From: Ascidia mentula
Lineage: Eukaryota; Chordata; Ascidiacea; Phlebobranchia; Ascidiidae
Direction of reading: 5' to 3'
Assembly (NCBI GenBank): GCA_947561715.1
Contig: OX387198.1
Coordinates: 18,789,645 to 18,853,644, forward strand
Length of the DNA stretch: 64,000 nt
Positions 52,780 to 64,000 of this stretch are shown piece after piece; the stretch's first letter is position 1; each line of letters starts with the position of its first letter. The notes beneath the pieces were generated by a model. The model was not told where the DNA came from, did no database searches, and was given only the letters and a program-made list of their open reading frames with translations. The translations under genes and the position numbers were made by a program.

Positions 52780-54590
52780 CTGCTCGCCCTGGCGACTTTA
52801 CGTAAAACCCTCTAACCTCCCCCACCCTATGCGCAAACAACAAGACATGACAACAAAGTAAACAACAGGTTGCCCCGAAGCTAACCCACCCCGAGGTCAA
52901 ATCCTCTCGGCCGAACTTCGGCGTCATAAACCGTGGCGTCCCGAACGCGCTCCGGAAAGTACTTCCATCTCCGGTAACCTTGCTCAAGGGTCACAGCACT
53001 CAAAACTCGAGGGAGTGTCGGCAGCAAAGCAAGCTTTTCCACCAATAACTCAAACGTACTGCGACCATACACCCACGCAAATTCAGAATGACAGCTGAGA
53101 AGTTAACCTCAGTCGCTCTACCACTGGGCGGCCGTATTTTGCAACTTTCGCCCTGTATTCAAACGCTAACGAGGCTGTTGCGACCTATTATGTCAAATAT
53201 GAGTCTCGAATTTGGTCTTAACAATATTATTTATGATCGATGGGAATCCTATTTGATTAGCGCATTTGACATTAGATCGCACGTGAGTTCTAAATGTTGT
53301 GTTTTTCTGACCTGACTTTACTTAACTCTCGATGCAAACACTACACCAATATTTATTTACCACGAACAATTTTGGATACGAAATTAACATGCGCAATTAT
53401 ACCAACGCCAAACTGAGTGAATTTACGCCCAAACGTCCAGACAGAATTGAACAAAACCGAATTACAAAATAGTAACCACTAACTCGCGCACACTGCAAAC
53501 CACGCACACTCATTATATATAGCGAGAATACAAAAGACCAACGATCAGCGGACAGTTTAACAAAGACAGGTCGTTTGAAAGACGATACAGGACAGTCACA
53601 CAAGAAAACGTCTAGCGTCTTTAAAAACGCCTTTCATCTCTTATAGCTACCACACCAAACATTTCAAACTGGCCACTCACATCACTTGACAACGCAACAG
53701 TTGCTTTAAAACTACACAAGTCTTAACATTAATATGACACCAAACAGTTGAGAAACAGTTGGAAAGGACACATAGGACACAAATCACGTGAATACACAAC
53801 CGTTGCTAACGCTACAGTTTGAAATGAACACGCCTGGCAAGACGACCTACATGACTTTACCCAACCCAATGATGAGAAATTCCGAACAATGACTTACTGG
53901 CCATGCAACCTACTTCCATAAATGCACATTGTTATGTAACGTAAAATTACGTTACAGAGGCGTTGTCAGCTACCATTGACATGTTAATCACGTGGCATCC
54001 CTGCCTTTTAGAGAGAACAAGATCTGGTTTAAGATGAATTCCCTCGCGCTTTATATCAAGAACCCAGATGGCATCCCAGCCGTTCTTTCTCGCGGATCGC
54101 TCAACAATCTCCGTGACTTCATCATGACGAACAATTCGTGGGCCTTGGGTCCTGGGGCATGTTTGCAGAACATGTGCCAACTTTTCTCTCAGGCCGCAAC
54201 AATCGCAATTTGCTACTCGATCTTTCTTCCCCCTTCAGCAGCGGGCTCTAGGAGGTTGCCTCTTACTTTTATCGCACCAATGTAGGAAGCACCCCGCATA
54301 TCATATGTCCCTGATTGAATCCAGGACGATGTTCCCGGGGGCAAGCCCTTCCCATCTACGAAGGCATACAGGCGCTCTGCCAGGGCTTCCTGCATGCTTT
54401 CTTTGGACGATACCCACTCTCCAGCGAGTCTTACGCTTCCGCACCATTTCTTTAAAGTCCTAGCGAAGGCCGGCGTAAGTTCAATCGCTCAATGCCCAAT
54501 CCATTACCGCATTGAACAGGGTCCCAGACATTGAATCACCCTGTCTGACACCTCTGTTAACCGAAATCGGGGCACTCTCTATTTTTAAAA
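52780..54590 (-). mobile_element. Third R2 fragment, split by a solo LTR
   Basis: Minus-strand motifs in order: APISVNRGVRQGDSMSGTLF (RT, about 54515-54585), ASYIGAIKVRGNL (about 54260-54300), the R2 CCHC finger CDCCGLREKLAHVLQTC (about 54165-54215), HLKPDLVLSKRQG (endonuclease, about 54005-54045) and, beyond the solo LTR, FEYRAKVAKYGRPVVERL (about 53110-53165). This is the back half of R2 with the catalytic FADD part deleted. No 28S flank was found on either side, so it has been moved or its flanks are lost. Confidence 0.8.
53176..53956. repeat. Solo LTR, copy 2 (fossil)
   Basis: This 781-bp segment begins TGTTGCG and ends CGTTACA. It is flanked by the 5-bp duplication GAGGC (53171-53175, 53957-53961), which lies within R2 coding sequence. 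It matches the copy at 35835-36518 in the same orientation and is about 100 bp longer because of gaps in copy 1. No internal retroelement part is attached. Confidence 0.87.
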
Positions 54591-54599
54591 AAAAGCATT

Positions 54600-54735
54600 T
54601 TCTGCACGATTGCAAAAAGCATTTCTTCTTGAGCCTGCATATTATGTACAATTCGCACATATCCTAGCAGAAGTGATTCGTTACCACTCAAAGTGGATTC
54701 GTCTATTTGCATTGAATGTTTGCATGCAAAACCGA
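54600..54735 (-). pseudogene. hAT transposase fragment
   Basis: The minus-strand translation MQIDESTLSGNESLLLGYVR followed by a short EEMLFA stretch is a strong match to the start of the catalytic domain (DEST motif carrying the first Asp) of an animal hAT family. Only about 45 residues remain. It abuts the R2 fragment without visible terminal repeats. Confidence 0.65.
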
Positions 54736-56329
54736 GGAAGCATTCTGTTGTAAAACAGTTTCCATTATATCTTTTGCGGCTGGTAACACTAGGTTTAACT
54801 GGTAGTGTGCGGCTTTGCCGTATTTGTTATTAGGTTAGATAAATGGTACGAAGCAATTAGTCCATATTCCTGTCCCCAGTCATTGTAGTTTTTTCTTGAA
54901 GTCACCGTCAATTTTATTCGGATGCATTCTGTTGAGTTGGTTTTGGATAGGGATGCACCGAATGTTCGGTTTGCCGAATTAATTCGGCCGAAACTATGGT
55001 TTTTATGATTATTCGAAACTTCTTACTGCATGCAACGCTAATACGAAAAGTTCAGTATATAATAGAATTATTGTTCAAACTGTACGAATGTGTTCGTTTT
55101 ATTTGTTTATTGTGACAGAAATGATGACATATCAACTTTAAGCATTTGGCACTACAGTCACAGTTATTCTTTAAGTGCCAAGAAAAGGCTGTATGATAGG
55201 ATCAGAAACACATAACTTTACCACCATAGGTGCCAAATATTGGATTTTCTATTACATATGTTTACTATTAATGCTCCCCCAGAGAATTTCCACACCCTCA
55301 TCTCTTATGTTTAGAATGCTTCAGATATCTCCTATCTTGTTCCTAGCGAGATCGAGTTTCCTCAAAGTTTAAAATTTTCATATTAAAGCAACAAGGCTCT
55401 GATTTACGAGTTAGTTAGTTACAAACATAAAAAAACAGTTGCCTTTGGTTTCAAAGAATTAAAAAGCTGTTTTGCTTGTTTAGCACACTTACGTGGACAA
55501 GTCGGATCACGAGAGGATTGATGTTTTGAAAAGAAAAAAAAGCAAATCCTTTTTTTCTTCTCTCTCTCTCTTTGTACGTATTTACAGTTTTGTAATTAAT
55601 TTAGGTTATTATGTTAGTTTTAATAATTTTTATTAAAAAACGTTAAAGAGATGAGTGAGATGGATTTACGGTTAGTGTGCATACGCTGCACGAATTTATT
55701 GCATTAAATGGGCATTTTGGATACTTTGAAGAGTCCATAAAGTGGTTTGGAAGTGCAAATACATTCAAAAAGGTTGTAAAAAGTAAAAATGATTGCTGTA
55801 TTTCCTAGTGTAATATTTCCAAATTTTAGCACTTTCCGACAATGGATAAGGCCTCTGAGTTCATAAATGAAGGTTACTCTTCAATAGAAACCGGTACGAC
55901 ATTTTATCTATCGTGGTTTATGTTAAGTACTTCAGTGAGAGTGGAAAACCCAGTAGCAAATTAGATTACAAATATGTTGTAACCTTGCTTGAGCAATGGA
56001 ACTTTCCACGTTTCAGCTGATTAAAATATTAAGAGTCAACAGGAGCATGCACGAAGAAATGCTAGGCAAGTTATTCAAAATGTTCATTCCGGAAAAAACA
56101 AAGCAGTGGATTGCAATACGACTTTTTACCGTAGTGTTTTGTAAAAGTGGAAACAACTCATCAGATGTAGGTTTTAGTTTTGCAAAGTTTTTAGGTATAT
56201 TTGTGCTTTTGTACAAATTCCTGTTCTTAACCATTAGAAGCCCGAATCTGATGAAACTGTGGATTGCACAAAACAGTATGAAAATAAAGTTGTTGTGAAT
56301 TACTGTCCCATAGAAAAAACAAATTCTTG
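54736..56329. other. Unassigned; hAT-like terminus at 54948
   Basis: TAGGGATGCACCGAATGTTC at 54948 resembles the terminal repeat of many hAT elements; the partner end was not found. A CT-rich run at 55556-55576 and short frames at 55175-55372 and 55996-56298 carry no recognisable domain. Confidence 0.35.
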
Positions 56330-56620
56330 TGAACGCCGGCCGCTGCTGCAGTTAACAACGGCCGGCCTTTAAGTTTTCCTGATAAGCACAAGGTTGCTGG
56401 CATTTAAGGGTAGATGCTAAAGAACCACCCCACAGCTAGGTCGGCAATTGTGGTCATAGAAATCGTGCAAATATGGGGTATATTGGTTTTGGTATAGAGT
56501 AAACAAACACCTGTCAAATTAATTTGGTAGCATTATTTAAATATCAATTAATTTTTAATCATTTGCCGAACTAGCATCTGATGCCGAAATAACAGTAATA
56601 CCTTGTAGGTCTCATGTAGG

Positions 56621-57080
56621 TCTAAAACAGAAACAAAACTGATTAGTATTTATAAACCAATAGCTTAGTACACTACAATAATAGGAAAGAATATTCACTC
56701 ACATTTGCTCCTTTCTCTGTCTGACTCTAAAACAGAAACAAAACTGATTAGTATTTATAAACCAATAGCTTAGTATGCTACAATAATAGGAAAGAATATT
56801 CACTCACATTTGCTCCTTTCTCTGCCTGACTCTAAAACAGAAACAAAACTGATTAGTATTTATAAACCAATAGCTTAGTACACTACAATAATAGGAAAGA
56901 ATATTCACTCACATTTGCTCCTTTCTCTGCCTGACTCTAAAACAGAAACAAACTGATTAGTATTTATAAACCAATAGCTTAGTACGCTACAATAATAGGA
57001 AAGAATATTCACTCACATTTGCTCCTTTCTCTGTCTGCCTCTAAAACAGAAACAAAACTGATTAGTAGTTATTAGCCAAT
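56621..57080 (+). repeat. 105-bp tandem array inside the MULE-type element
   Basis: Four nearly identical units start at 56621, 56726, 56831 and 56936, with a fifth partial unit from 57040. Each begins TCTAAAACAGAAACAAAACT and ends near TTTGCTCCTTTCTCTG. The array abuts the left TIR. Confidence 0.92.
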
Positions 57081-58244
57081 AGCACACTACATAGACTTAC
57101 AATAACCAGATTTAAATAGTGTTTATGCACGTACTAAATAGTGTTATATATAAGTATAAAGATTAGTATTTTTACATGTCTCTTCCAGAAAATTTCTTCT
57201 GGGACCCATCTGTAAAAAATTAAATGAGATAAAATTCTTTACTTGTCAACTTATTTTATATGACAGTAATGACACCACTTACTCCGATGTTTTGGGGATC
57301 TTGTTTTCACTAAATTAAAAAAAGTGTGTTGGTTGGCAAAAACTTGATTCAACTGTGATTAATTTAGTAACAATACTTTGTTTACGATCTCAGTTGGCTC
57401 CCAATATTTCTGGATGTAATGCACTTGCAAACACTCATGGCATTTGCGACACACAATTTCAAAATCTATCAGGGCAATTACATTATTGGTCACAGAATTG
57501 GCTTGTTCATTGACAGCATTTCTTCCAAAAAATTCATTTTTGAGCATAACTTGCACAGTTTAAGAACCCAACAACAAGACCAACACTTTTCTACATGTTT
57601 TTAATGGGCATCATAAAGATTTGGTTAATAAACGCAACATGTATAACAAGTATCTTACGATTGCAGCCGGCAAAATTCCTCCTTTTCGAGGAATCTATAA
57701 AATATATTCAGTTAAAGTAAAGGGGTAATCAGTGGACACCACCACAAAAATAAAACTATGCTTGTCTTCAACTTTATCTTGTGCATGAGGTTTTAAATTT
57801 TATCTGGTGCACTCAACAATTACCCAATGCACATCTTTGCATTCAGGGGTGTTACTATCGGACACTGACACCATGTATTAGTGTCATAACAATAGCCGTC
57901 CAAAATTTTAGTATAAAGAAGTGTTATTCTTACCTTTTTCGCGTTGCAAATTTCTGTGAACATAAAATTATGTCAAACGTATATTTTTTCAACAAAAAAT
58001 ATGCAAGTAATTCTCCACCTACCTTTTTGGGTTGTTGCTGGTGGTGGTGGTTAACCACCACCGATTGAACGGAATTAAAGTTAAACTCCATTTCTAAATT
58101 AACAAAAGCATTATTAAATAAAGAATACTAACAACGTACAGTTATACAAATAACTTTTCTTATGAAACCACACAAACGCCATCGCACGCTGCAAAAAAGG
58201 ACCTTGTTCACGTGATTTCTTTCCCGCCGTTCATTCCGTGATAT
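57081..58244. other. Interior of the MULE-type element, no gene recognised
   Basis: AT-rich filler. The minus-strand frame at 57359-57556 contains VCRKCHECLQVHYIQKYW, a possible zinc-ribbon scrap, without further support. Confidence 0.35.
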
Positions 58245-59250
58245 CCCTACATGAGACCTACAAGGTATTACTGTTATTTCGGCATCAGATGCTAGTTCGG
58301 CAAATGATTAAAAATTAATTGATATTTAAATAATGCTACCAAATTAATTTAACAGGTGTTTGTTTACTCTATACCAAAACCAATATACCCCATATTTGCA
58401 CGATTTCTATGACCACAATTGCCGACCTAGCTGTGGGGTGGTTCTTTAGCATCTACCGCATTTAAGGGCACGGTCGCCAAAGCGTTGGTGATAAAAACAG
58501 AAACCGTTCTTACGTGATTGCTGCGCAGGTCTTGCTGAAGGCATCTCACGCTTGCGGACTTTTGAAACAAAAAAATTGCTCGCTGTTTCTTGCCTTCCAA
58601 AGTACGTCGGCACGTTGTGCTAATTGCCTTGGTTCGACCAACGTCTGTTTTGTCAACACGAGGCAAGGTTCGAAGAAAAATGTAGTGAAACAAAAAACAT
58701 GGCTTATGACCGGCCATCAGGGACAACATTTCATCCATGAGCTGCGATGGTGATCGGTCTCCAAGCTCGGTAATGTTAAGCAATCGTGCAGCTCTTTCAT
58801 ACTCCGTAAGTCCAAATGTTCTAAGCAAGCGTTCCTTGATTGCTGCGTATTTGTTCTGCTCAGGCGGACTTTCAAGTAGATCCAAAAGACGGCTTGCTGT
58901 TAGTTGGTCCAATGCTGACACCACATAATAATACTGCGTTCTATCGCAAGATATTTTGCGTAGCGTAAATTGTGCTTCGGTTTGTTGAAACCACACTCGG
59001 GGTTGTTCAGTCCTGAACGTGGGTAGTTTCAAAGAAACAGCAGTGTGTAGTACTTCTTCTTGATCCTGCATTGTCCAAGAAATATCGTTTCTTGACGCTC
59101 GGGGTCACCAAAATGTGGCGTGCTTGCTCTTTATTCGTAGTCAATAGAATGATGCGTACATGGCGTGACACATGACACGTGAGAGAATCGCACGAAAAAG
59201 GCAAACACGCACCGAAACCAACGCAACCCGCGACGGCACATCCTTACAAC

Positions 59251-59654
59251 ATATTATGTCGCTACAGAATACAATACCGGTGTTCAAAAATTAATATAAG
59301 CCGCCCTCGAATGTAAGCCGCATGGTAATGTTAAAGACAAAGTTAGGTGACCTACAACAATAATTGTCAACAAATCTGTCGTTTAAAATAGTCAGATACG
59401 CTGACAACCTTGGGCGATAAAACGTATTGGTACGATAGAGCGAGTTGATGGTAAATTTCTTTAAAAAACAGAGCGCAGACAAAATATCGGCGTGACATTA
59501 AATAATGTATGCCGCCCTCAATTGTAAGCCGCACAAACGGTAGGTTAATAAACTTTATAAGCCGCGGCTTACAATCGAGTAAATACGGTATACAGGTAAG
59601 TTCTTATTAACTGTTTTCAGTGTGAAATTTGATATCTTTTTAGTGGGTGGTCAC
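59251..59654. repeat. Short repeats of a DNA-transposon end type
   Basis: AAGCCGCCCTC-type blocks occur at 59299 and 59510, and an inverted form, AAGCCGCGGCTTACAATCGA, at about 59560. It is followed by GTAAATACGGTA. The pattern looks like the ends of a small inverted-repeat element of about 300 bp. The superfamily is not determined. Confidence 0.45.
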
Positions 59655-62600
59655 AATGGAACATTGCCAGAACGCAATTAAGGAATTTGAAACTTCCACG
59701 ATGAAGTTCATTCAACAAAGGAAAATTTCATATGGTAAATCTGAGTTATTGCAGTAGTCTGTTGTAAAAAATTGTGATTTTGTGCAGACATTTCCAAAAG
59801 TTTAATATGCTGGGATGAATCCTTTGTTCCATATGTAATACTAAAATCTACATGGTTGGAATGTCAGCATGGAATAGACCGAAACAAAAAATACAATGAA
59901 AAGCGGAAAATAGAAGCTCCGAAACAGGTAAAGAGAAAAAGGTTTTGTCATCAGTTGCAAGACTATCCTAATTCGTTCAAGAAACACTTGTAGCAAAATT
60001 ATGCATTCAAGAAGTTTGCAAGTTTCCACAATTTCAGGTGACGAGCATTCTTAAAACTTAAATAAAAACATAATGATATTCATACAATTTAGATGTCCAA
60101 ACACAACAGACGAAATAAAGCAAATTCAAGCGCAGCCATTAGAAGTCTGTTGGCTGGAAATGATAAAAACATTATTAAAAAGTTGGAATACAAAGTTTCC
60201 TTTCCTAGTGAAAGTGAGCATTCTGGCCATGTTTTGGGTCAAGTATGTAATTTCTAACACCCTTTAAAAAGAAACTTGTATTGCATGAATGTTGATACTC
60301 ATTTCATGGTGCTGGTTTCTTACAGCCAGTTGATAAACGGTTAATTGAGAAAATTGATGAATTGGTATCTGAAGGTGTCCATTCTGTAGATGAAATTATG
60401 CGACATCACAAATATTATGTGCTTCATGAACTCTTTAAAAACGGTGATAGACCAGCACCAACAAACAGACGATTTTTTCCTAAAGCCTTCACCAGACAAA
60501 GACTCTCCAAAATTGATCAAACAAATGTCCAGTGCTTAGTTGATGAATGGACAAAAAATGCAGAGATAGGTGACAATATTTTGTTTCGACCATACAAAGC
60601 TGGTGATAGCTGGAATGAAAATTCCAAATCCGTTGATGGTCAACAATGGCAAGATAAACCACTTAACCAAACCATGCTGTTTGTTCATCAATTTGCTTGG
60701 CAGCGCAGACTCCTACTGCGTTATGGTCAAGACATTTGCCTTATGGATTGCTTTTTGTTTGTGTAAAGACAAATGTTGGCTATCAAGTCGTTGCAACTTT
60801 CATCACTCAAAATGAACGGCAACTTGACATTGAAGAAGCACTCTCAGTTCTCAAAAAATGGACACCAAATTGGAAACCAGCATTTTTTATGACAGACAAA
60901 TGTGATTCAGAAATTAATGCGATTGAAAATGTTTTCAAAGGTAAAACATTCTTTATGAGAGCTATTGCCAATGCTGAGAGCAAAGGAAGTTTTCAAAAAG
61001 CTTCGAGCAAGTTCCAGTCAAGTTCGTACTGTAGCGACAACAAAAGGCTACAAAAATATTTCACTAATGTTTGGTTGACAGAAAATGAAGTAAGAAATCA
61101 GGTTTAACACAGTATTTATGCAGCATAAAAATAGAGTTTTGGAATGCCACATCCGTTTTAGAACAGACAAATCTCTTTCTGGGCTTATTACGATTTTACA
61201 TGAAGAGTTTCTGCCCGAGGGATTGGTTAAGTAAGTTTGTTATACAGAAACTTGTGTATTTGTAGTAAGTCTTGAATTGTTACTATTATAACAAATATAT
61301 TAAAGCAGTGCATTTTAGGTGTCAACGAGAAAATATGAGATGCCTCAAAGAAAATGGATGAACCTGCAACCAAGTCATTAGACGAACCAACACATTCACA
61401 TGATTATGAAAGAAACAAAGTGCCTTCGGATAAAAGTTCAAATTTGCAGAAAAGCCATCATAAGTTTGTTGAAGTAACAAAGGCATTGCTGGGCATGTCC
61501 TATGATGTAACTTCACCAGTCGTTTTAGATGAAGCAACTGCAAATGTTGAAACAATGTTATCCACATTTTCAAATGCATGTTGTTTTGACAGCGGTTTCA
61601 GAATAATTCAAACACCAAAACTGAAGTCGCTAAAAAGAAAAAGACCAGCATATTCACAATCCAAAAACGATGAGCTGCCTAGAAAACAGCCAAATCCATA
61701 TGCTTCAAGGGTTGATGCCCGGGCAAACCTCATGCGACCTTTGCACCAAGTGAAAACATTGTTTCCTATAACAGGGGGAAAAAAACAAGACCGTTATTGC
61801 AGAACCCATGGATGACGACTTTGTTGAACCACCTTCATTCACAGGGGAATTGCATAAAACAATGATAACACCACAGATTGCAAGCAAGCAGAGCAAGGTT
61901 GATCAGCAATTGTTAAAAAATGGTCCCCATTCTCTCTGTATGCTAGACCTAAAAACAGTTGAACCTTTATTGCCAGACTGTGAGAAGGTCATCCTTAAAT
62001 CCAAAGAAAACTGATGAAGTCATCAACAGTTACTTGTGGAGATTAACCACTGCAAACAGCCATACACTGTATGTATGTTCCATGGTTGTCCGAACACTAA
62101 TGCAAAAAGGTTCTATCAAAAGATTGTGGAGTGGTGTCTCCTTTGACAAAGAACAAATTATTTTTTTGCCCTGGATAACTAAAATACATTGGATTCTTCT
62201 TGCAGTCAACATTAAAAAAAGACAATTGTTATATATTGATCCGTTGAAAAATTCCTGTGTTTACCATTTACAGGGTGTTGCTAAGGCAACATCAATGGTC
62301 GACCATTTGTTGTGGCAAAAATTCCATTTCAAAATTGAATTAGTGGAATCCCCAAAACGGGTTTATCAACCGGATTGTGACAGCTGTGGAGTATTCATTT
62401 GCATGTATGCCAAATGGCTTGCTATGGGTATAAGCCTTGAACAAAGGTGTTCTGTATACCTGTACAGAAAAGAAATATTCGACAGTATTTCTGGAAACTG
62501 CCTAACTGGCAAACTTAGAAGACAGAAATGCAAGTTTTACAATGACAATACTAAGACTCTTTGGGTTGAATGTACTAGATGCAAACAATGGTTCCATGTA

Positions 62601-62663
62601 GAGTGTGTAGGCAAAACCGTTGGCAATGCATCAGATGATATGTATTTTGTTTGCCCAAGTTAA
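59655..62663 (+). pseudogene. MULE transposase with Ulp1-type protease and PHD-like finger
   Basis: Early exons (59655-59930) encode a FLYWCH-like N-terminal region. The transposase part reads LVDEWTKNAEIGD, then FVHQFAWQRRLLLRYG and CLMDC. It continues with FVCVKTNVGYQVVATFIT, KKWTPNWKPAFFMTDKCDSE (second Asp) and AIENVFKGK; sequence is missing between CLMDC and FVCVKT and again after FKGK. A spacer rich in Lys and Ser follows. Last comes a C48 (Ulp1-like) protease in the frame 61959-62663: His77 (IHWILLAV), Asp94 (YIDP), Gln137 and Cys143 (QPDCDSCGVF). A partial PHD-like finger closes it (CTRC…WFHVEC). Frame shifts near 60770, 61110 and 62000 make it non-functional as it stands. Confidence 0.75.
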
Positions 62664-62685
62664 ACATGCAAATGTGCAATTTTAG

Positions 62686-62960
62686 CAATCGCTTGGTCAT
62701 CGAGTGAGGTGTATATGCCACTATGCTGTGCGAAGGTTGCAAAACCCTAGCCAGTGCAATCGCTTGGTCATCGAGTGAGGTGTATATGCCACTATGCTGT
62801 GCGACGGTTGCAAAACCCTAGCCAGTGCAATCGCTTGGTCATCGAGTGAGGTGTACATGCCACTATGCTGTGCGAAGGTTGCAAAACCCTAGCCAGTGCA
62901 ATCGCTTGGTCATCGAGTGAGGTGTACATGCCACTATGCTGTGCGAAGGTTGCAACCTTT
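62686..62960 (+). repeat. 71-bp tandem array
   Basis: Units start at 62686, 62757, 62828 and 62899 with CAATCGCTTGGTCATCGAGT and differ at only two or three bases. The array begins about 25 bases after the MULE-Ulp1 stop codon, so it is probably part of that element's 3' region. Confidence 0.95.
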
Positions 62961-64000
62961 TCTTAGATTAATAAACAAAACAATATGTTCTTCAGTTTAT
63001 TGGTGATGCTGAATAAAAAAAAACAATATTGTAAATGACATGCATCCATGTGGTGAAACAAAATTAGCATTGCAGTGTTGTCAGTTACCTCTGGGTCTTT
63101 CATTTCTTCGTCTAAACAAAAAAAAAAAAAAATGTAGACTGGTTTATATGAGCTTGAAAATTAGATCAAAAATTGTGTCAGTCACAAGAATTGCAGTATA
63201 GTTACCTCCGGTTTATATGTGCTTGAAGATAAGATCAAAAATTGTGTCAGTCAGAAGAATTGCAGTATAGTTACCTCCGTCTCCTTGGTTTCGTTTTGTC
63301 TAAAAAAAATAAAATGTAGACTGGTTTATATGTGCTTGAAGATAAGATCAAAAATTGTGTCAGTCATAAGAATTGCAGTATAGTTACCTCAGTGACCTTG
63401 GTTTCGTTTGTCTAAATAAAATAATGACTGGTAATGCTGTACAGTTACTTATTAGAAGCCTTAGCAAAAAGAATAAAATTATGACTGGTTTAAATGTTTT
63501 TATGGCACAAGTATTGCAATACAGTTACTTACTAAAAAATTTTTGGCTTGTTTTGTCTACACAAAAACAAGGTTAAGAAGATTTTGATTTATGTGATTAT
63601 ATGCAACCATTTTTGGTTTCTTTGTCTGCACAAAAAATAACATCACATAAACTTTCATACTTTTACTTGTCATACACTACCCAATACTTACCACAAAGGA
63701 TTCTCTTTTTTCAAACTAAAAAATAAGGTGGAGCAATATTAGAAGTTGCTGTTTCAAAAAGTGAGTATATTGTAGAACTATCAAAACCTGAAGTGGTTGT
63801 GTTTTCATAATTTACATACTAAAAACACTAGGGCCTGTCAAATTATTTGAAGAATAAAATTTGGGCCACATAACATTTTTTTTCTCGGAAAATTAATCTC
63901 GTATTTTATGATGTCAGTTGTTTAAGTTTAAGCACAACACCTACACTAAGAGACAACTTACATTTTCAAAAAATGTTCCAAGGGAACCCATCTGTGGAGT
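62961..64000. other. Further degenerate tandem repeats, then unassigned sequence
   Basis: Between about 63060 and 63580 a block with ACTGGTTTATATGTGCTTGA, AAAATTGTGTCAGTCA and GAATTGCAGTATAGTTACCT recurs three to five times with spacing of roughly 75-110 bp. After 63600 the sequence is AT-rich without recognisable features up to the window end. Confidence 0.6.

Larger units (their letters stand above)
56409..58457. mobile_element. MULE-type non-autonomous element with ~213-bp TIRs
   Basis: The ends begin GGTAGATGCTAAAGAACCAC and form nearly perfect inverted repeats of about 213 bp (56409-56621 and 58245-58457). A 9-bp duplication GCATTTAAG (56400-56408, 58458-58466) flanks it. Long TIRs and a 9-bp duplication point to the Mutator-like group. 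The interior holds a 105-bp tandem array and a short minus-strand Cys-rich frame (57359-57556) of unknown nature. No transposase is encoded. Confidence 0.88.
56330..59250 (-). mobile_element. Gypsy-type element (fossil), partial, split by a MULE-type insertion
   Basis: The gag part (about 59071-58458) is clearly related to gag of the 10814-14808 element and is preceded by the same tRNA-Trp-like primer-binding site. An LTR starting TGTGGCG at 59114 and probably ending near 59250 follows on the 5' side. A small part beyond gag lies at 56330-56408. Most of the polymerase region and the other LTR are absent. It is older than the 10814 copy and broken. The 56409-58457 insertion interrupts it. Confidence 0.75.

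Overview
The window is metazoan nuclear DNA, AT-rich and almost entirely a graveyard of nested mobile elements. No host protein gene could be identified with confidence. The mix of R2 elements in rDNA, an L1-Tx1-type LINE, CMC/EnSpm-like transposons with a DUF4806 partner gene, MADF/Harbinger, P, hAT and MULE elements, and hammerhead-bearing retroelement tails fits a cnidarian or another marine invertebrate. I cannot name the species.

Region 1 (about 0.6-29.4 kb) is framed by ribosomal DNA. A degenerate 28S rRNA piece (594-1160) ends at the classical R2 target site and is followed by an R2 5' end with N-terminal zinc fingers. The R2 3' part (C-terminal CCHC finger) lies at 28420-29325 and is followed directly by the 28S sequence that normally flanks an R2 3' end (29326-29376). 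About 26 kb of other elements separate the halves: L1-Tx1 LINE pieces, a decayed CMC-like transposase, and a 19.1 kb composite CMC-like transposon (8303-27438). Inside that transposon sit a young Gypsy-type element (10814-14808), a 2.0 kb terminal-inverted-repeat element (15720-17748), and a 7.2 kb Mutator-like (MULE) element (18492-25659). The MULE has ends made of inverted minisatellite arrays. It encodes an apparently intact, once-spliced PHD-OTU-MULE protein of about 1014 residues and is the most striking object in the window.

Region 2 (29.4-34.6 kb) continues as decayed tandem rDNA: spacer-like sequence, an 18S fragment, a second R2 ending in 28S flank, and a spacer repeat seen twice.

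Region 3 (34.6-48 kb) holds three PIF/Harbinger copies (one with its MADF/BESS partner gene), a solo LTR, an inverted pair of hammerhead-ribozyme-like tails, a decayed integrase-core DDE gene, another CMC-like transposase and a P-like fragment.

Region 4 (48-55 kb) holds a Pif1-type helicase gene, probably Helitron-related. Its Walker A motif is split by a P-superfamily element with 8-bp target duplications. Next come a third R2 fragment interrupted by a second copy of the solo LTR, and a hAT fragment.

Region 5 (55-64 kb) holds a Gypsy fossil split by a 2.05 kb MULE-type non-autonomous element, then a second, different MULE gene carrying a Ulp1-type protease and a PHD-like finger, followed by tandem arrays. 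Target-site duplications let most insertions be ordered in time.
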